DNA of 60,000 bases from Cryptomeria japonica (taxonomy: Eukaryota > Streptophyta > Pinopsida > Cupressales > Cupressaceae). Below are positions 57,747-60,000 of this stretch, piece by piece (within the stretch, counting starts at the first letter, position 1; every line of letters starts with the position of its first letter). The notes beneath the pieces are model-generated. The model saw only the letters and a program-made list of their open reading frames with translations, was not told the origin of the DNA and made no database searches. The stretch covers positions 39,240,791 to 39,300,790 of the forward strand of contig NC_081412.1 of assembly GCF_030272615.1 (NCBI RefSeq), in the 5' to 3' direction. Both the position numbers and the translations under genes were made by a program.

Positions 57747-60000
57747 CAAGTCAACTTCGCATGGTCTTATGCTGATATGCCTGGACTAGACCCCAATTTA
57801 GTAATGCATCATTTAACAGTCAAACCGGGGGCAAAACCGGTAAAACAGAAATTGAGGAAAATGCATCCACAAGTGGCATTATTAGTCAAGGCAGAGCTGG
57901 AGAAATTACTGGATGTCGGATTCATACGCCCAATTGATTATCCTGAATGGATTTCCAACTTAGTACCTATTAGCAAACCAGATCGCAGCATCCGAATATG
58001 TACAGACTTCAGGGATATCAACAAGGCTTGTCCGAAGGATGATTTCCCATTACCAAACATTGATTTAATTGTTGATCTCACAACAGGCCATGAGATGTTA
58101 TCTTTAATGGACGGATTCTCAGGATATAATCAGATCAGGATTGCACCTGAAGATCAACATAAAACATCATTTACTTGTCCATGGGGAACCTTCTGCTGGA
58201 ATGTCATGCCCTTTGGACTGAAAAATGCAGGTGCCACGTATCAACGAGCTATGACTACTATCTTCCATGATCTCATGCATGTAACGGTGGAAGATTATGT
58301 TGACGACCTTTTGGTTAAATCAATAGACAGAAATACACACTTGGACATACTTTCAGTTGCTTTTGATAGGCTGGAAAAATACAAGGTAAGATTGAACCCA
58401 AAGAAATGTGTCTTTGGAGTAACCTCCGGGAAGCTCCTAGGATTCATTGTGTCTAAAAGAGGAATAGAAGCTGATCCAGCAAAAGTCAAGGCTATCTTGG
58501 ACATGCCGCCACCCAAAAATATCAGTCAACTTCGGTCTTTACAAGGGAGACTCCAGTCCATACGAAGATTCATAGCACAACTTGCAGATAAGTGCAATCC
58601 TTTCCAGCACCTGCTACACAAAAACATCAAGTTCAAATGGGATGAGAACTGTCAACAGGCTTTTCAGGCACTCAAAGACTATCTTTTGAACCCGCCAGTT
58701 TTGATGCCACCAATTCAAGATCAACCATTGCTACTTTACATATCAGCTACTCCAACAGCACTGGGGGCACTCCTAGCACAACAAATACCTGACGGCAAGG
58801 AAAAAGCAGTTTACTATATCAGTCGCACGTTGGTGGGATATGAGCTGAACTACACTCCAATTGAGCGTGCATGTCTCGCTGTGGTCTTTGCTTCACAAAG
58901 ATTACGACATTATATGCTCACTCACAAGACTAAGTTGATTGCCAGAATTGATCCACTAAAATATCTTCTCAACAAAGCTACACTTACTGGGCGGCTGGCC
59001 AAGTGGGTAATGATCTTGAGTGAATTCGACATTGAATACGTGGACAGAAAAGCCATAAAAGGACAAGCCATCGCAGATCAACTGGCAGATGCTCCCATGA
59101 TAGATGATGTTCCTCTACAGTCAGAATTTTCAGATGAGTCCATTCTAACAGTATCACCTGCAAAGCCATGGCAACTATACTTTGATGGCTCATACACACA
59201 GCATGGGGCAGGAGCGGGTATACTCTTTATAACTCCCCAAGGCGATTCTATACCAAAGTCATACCGCTTATCATTTCCTTGCACCAACAATATAGCGGAA
59301 TACGAGGCATTAACAACTGGGTTAAGAATTGCAGTTCAATGGAAGATCCAAGAACTTCGTGTTTTTGGGGATTCTCAACTTGTCATCCATCAAGCAACTG
59401 ATGATTATCAAACAAAAGATGAAAAGCTAATGCCTTACAAACAACTGGTAGATGATCTGAAACAGCACTTTGCAAAGATAGAGTTTGAGCAGATACCAAG
59501 AGAACAGAATCGCGCTGCTGATGCCATGGCTACAATTGCTTCGCTCATTGATCTGCCGCAAAATGAGATCTGCTATGAGTTCCTGGTTGACAACCTGCTG
59601 ATTCCGTCATATGAGATCACTCCTACGGAAATGATATGTGTTGTTGGTCTTGAATCCCAGTTATATGGTTCCATATTCACATACCTTCGCGACAATATCT
59701 TACCTCCCGATCTATCGAACAACCAACGCCGCACTTTCATTCGCCAATCCTCCCGATATGTTATCCTAGCTGATATCCTATACCGACGAAGTCTAGATGG
59801 CACCCTTCTTAGATGTTTAGAGAGTGACGAAGCTCAGATTGCGTTACGAGAAGTGCACGAAGGGATATGTGGTCCGCATACTAGTGGTCCTACCTTGGCC
59901 AAGAAACTCATCAGGACTGGATACTACTGGCCTACTATGGAAAAAGATGCATATCAGTTTGTCAAGAAGTGTAAGCAGTGTCAAATTCATGGAGACCTTA
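57747..60000 (+). CDS. Tat-like Pol: RT, RNase H, archaeal-type RNase H, integrase (partial)
   Basis: Same frame as the preceding ORF, with no further stop to the window edge. RT is at about 57840-58560 (RICTDFRDINKA, MPFGLKNAGATYQ, catalytic YVDD at 58296-58307). The gypsy RNase H is at about 58700-59090, and the archaeal-type RNase H at about 59170-59560 (LYFDGSYTQHGAGAG, NNIAEYEAL, VFGDSQLVIHQ). A linker YLRDNILPPDLS follows, then the integrase HHCC module (EVHEGICGPHTSG...CKQCQIHGD). The DDE core is outside the window. Separately from Gag, an ATG at about 57777 could begin it, or read-through of the TGA would be needed. Confidence 0.93.

Larger units (their letters stand above)
50263..60000 (+). 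mobile_element. near-intact Tat-like Ty3/gypsy element, 5' 9.7 kb
   Basis: 5' LTR (50263-51036), primer site, 2.4-kb leader with two motif arrays, Gag-protease ORF, and RT-RNase H-aRNase H-integrase in the same frame after one TGA. It runs past the window end. The second, archaeal-type RNase H after the gypsy one defines the Tat lineage. It is inserted in the aRNase H of the preceding element, so it is the youngest layer. Confidence 0.92.

Overview
The window is a plant nuclear sequence made almost entirely of nested transposable elements. It is AT-rich, has plant Ty3/gypsy and Ty1/copia lineages, a CACTA (En/Spm) transposon, an early-nodulin-like phytocyanin gene and a plant mobile domain ORF. 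This density of long, old, nested elements fits a very large genome such as a gymnosperm's, but the species cannot be read from the sequence.

Layout. 1-3378: poorly recognisable DNA with long GA-rich tracts, ending in a 33-bp scrap of a minus-strand gypsy reverse transcriptase (RT). 3379-31543: one 28.2-kb CACTA transposon with CACTA...TAGTG ends and a TAT target duplication. It is inserted in that RT gene, whose other half resumes at 31547. Inside it are an apparently intact two-exon phytocyanin gene (minus, 4008-5056), a degenerate minisatellite, a complete nested chromovirus (6683-14280, minus, TSD CATGT), a decayed TNP2-type transposase gene (16491-20808), and a second multi-exon gene (21590-25346). 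That second gene begins with a SET domain and continues into a plant-transposase-like region. A 95-bp-arm foldback lies near the right end.

31547-33536: the rest of the split gypsy element. 33537-36273: 5' LTR and first 1.7 kb of a copia element, cut by 36274-44141, the 3' part of a minus-strand Tat-like gypsy element. This last carries integrase and an antisense plant-mobile-domain pseudogene between integrase and 3' LTR. 44142-44796: piece of a second Tat LTR family (minus). 44797-50262: a plus-strand Tat element lacking capsid and most of pol. 50263-60000: a younger plus-strand Tat element with a long leader, a 1435-codon Gag-protease ORF, one TGA, and an open RT-RNaseH-aRNaseH-integrase frame running off the window. 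Insertion order on the right is gypsy remnant, copia, 36.3-kb Tat, 44.1-kb LTR, 44.8-kb Tat, 50.3-kb Tat.

Most notable: (1) the leaders of the two plus-strand Tat elements each hold two blocks of a short motif repeated every ~20-22 bp with variable spacers. The layout is shared but the motif words are unrelated (GCGTCTGTG versus TCGTACGA). (2) A SET domain sits in a CACTA transposon. (3) A phytocyanin gene with its intron was captured by the same transposon. (4) Decay in several elements is mainly by Gln/Arg/Trp-to-stop transitions, as expected from deamination of methylated cytosine.
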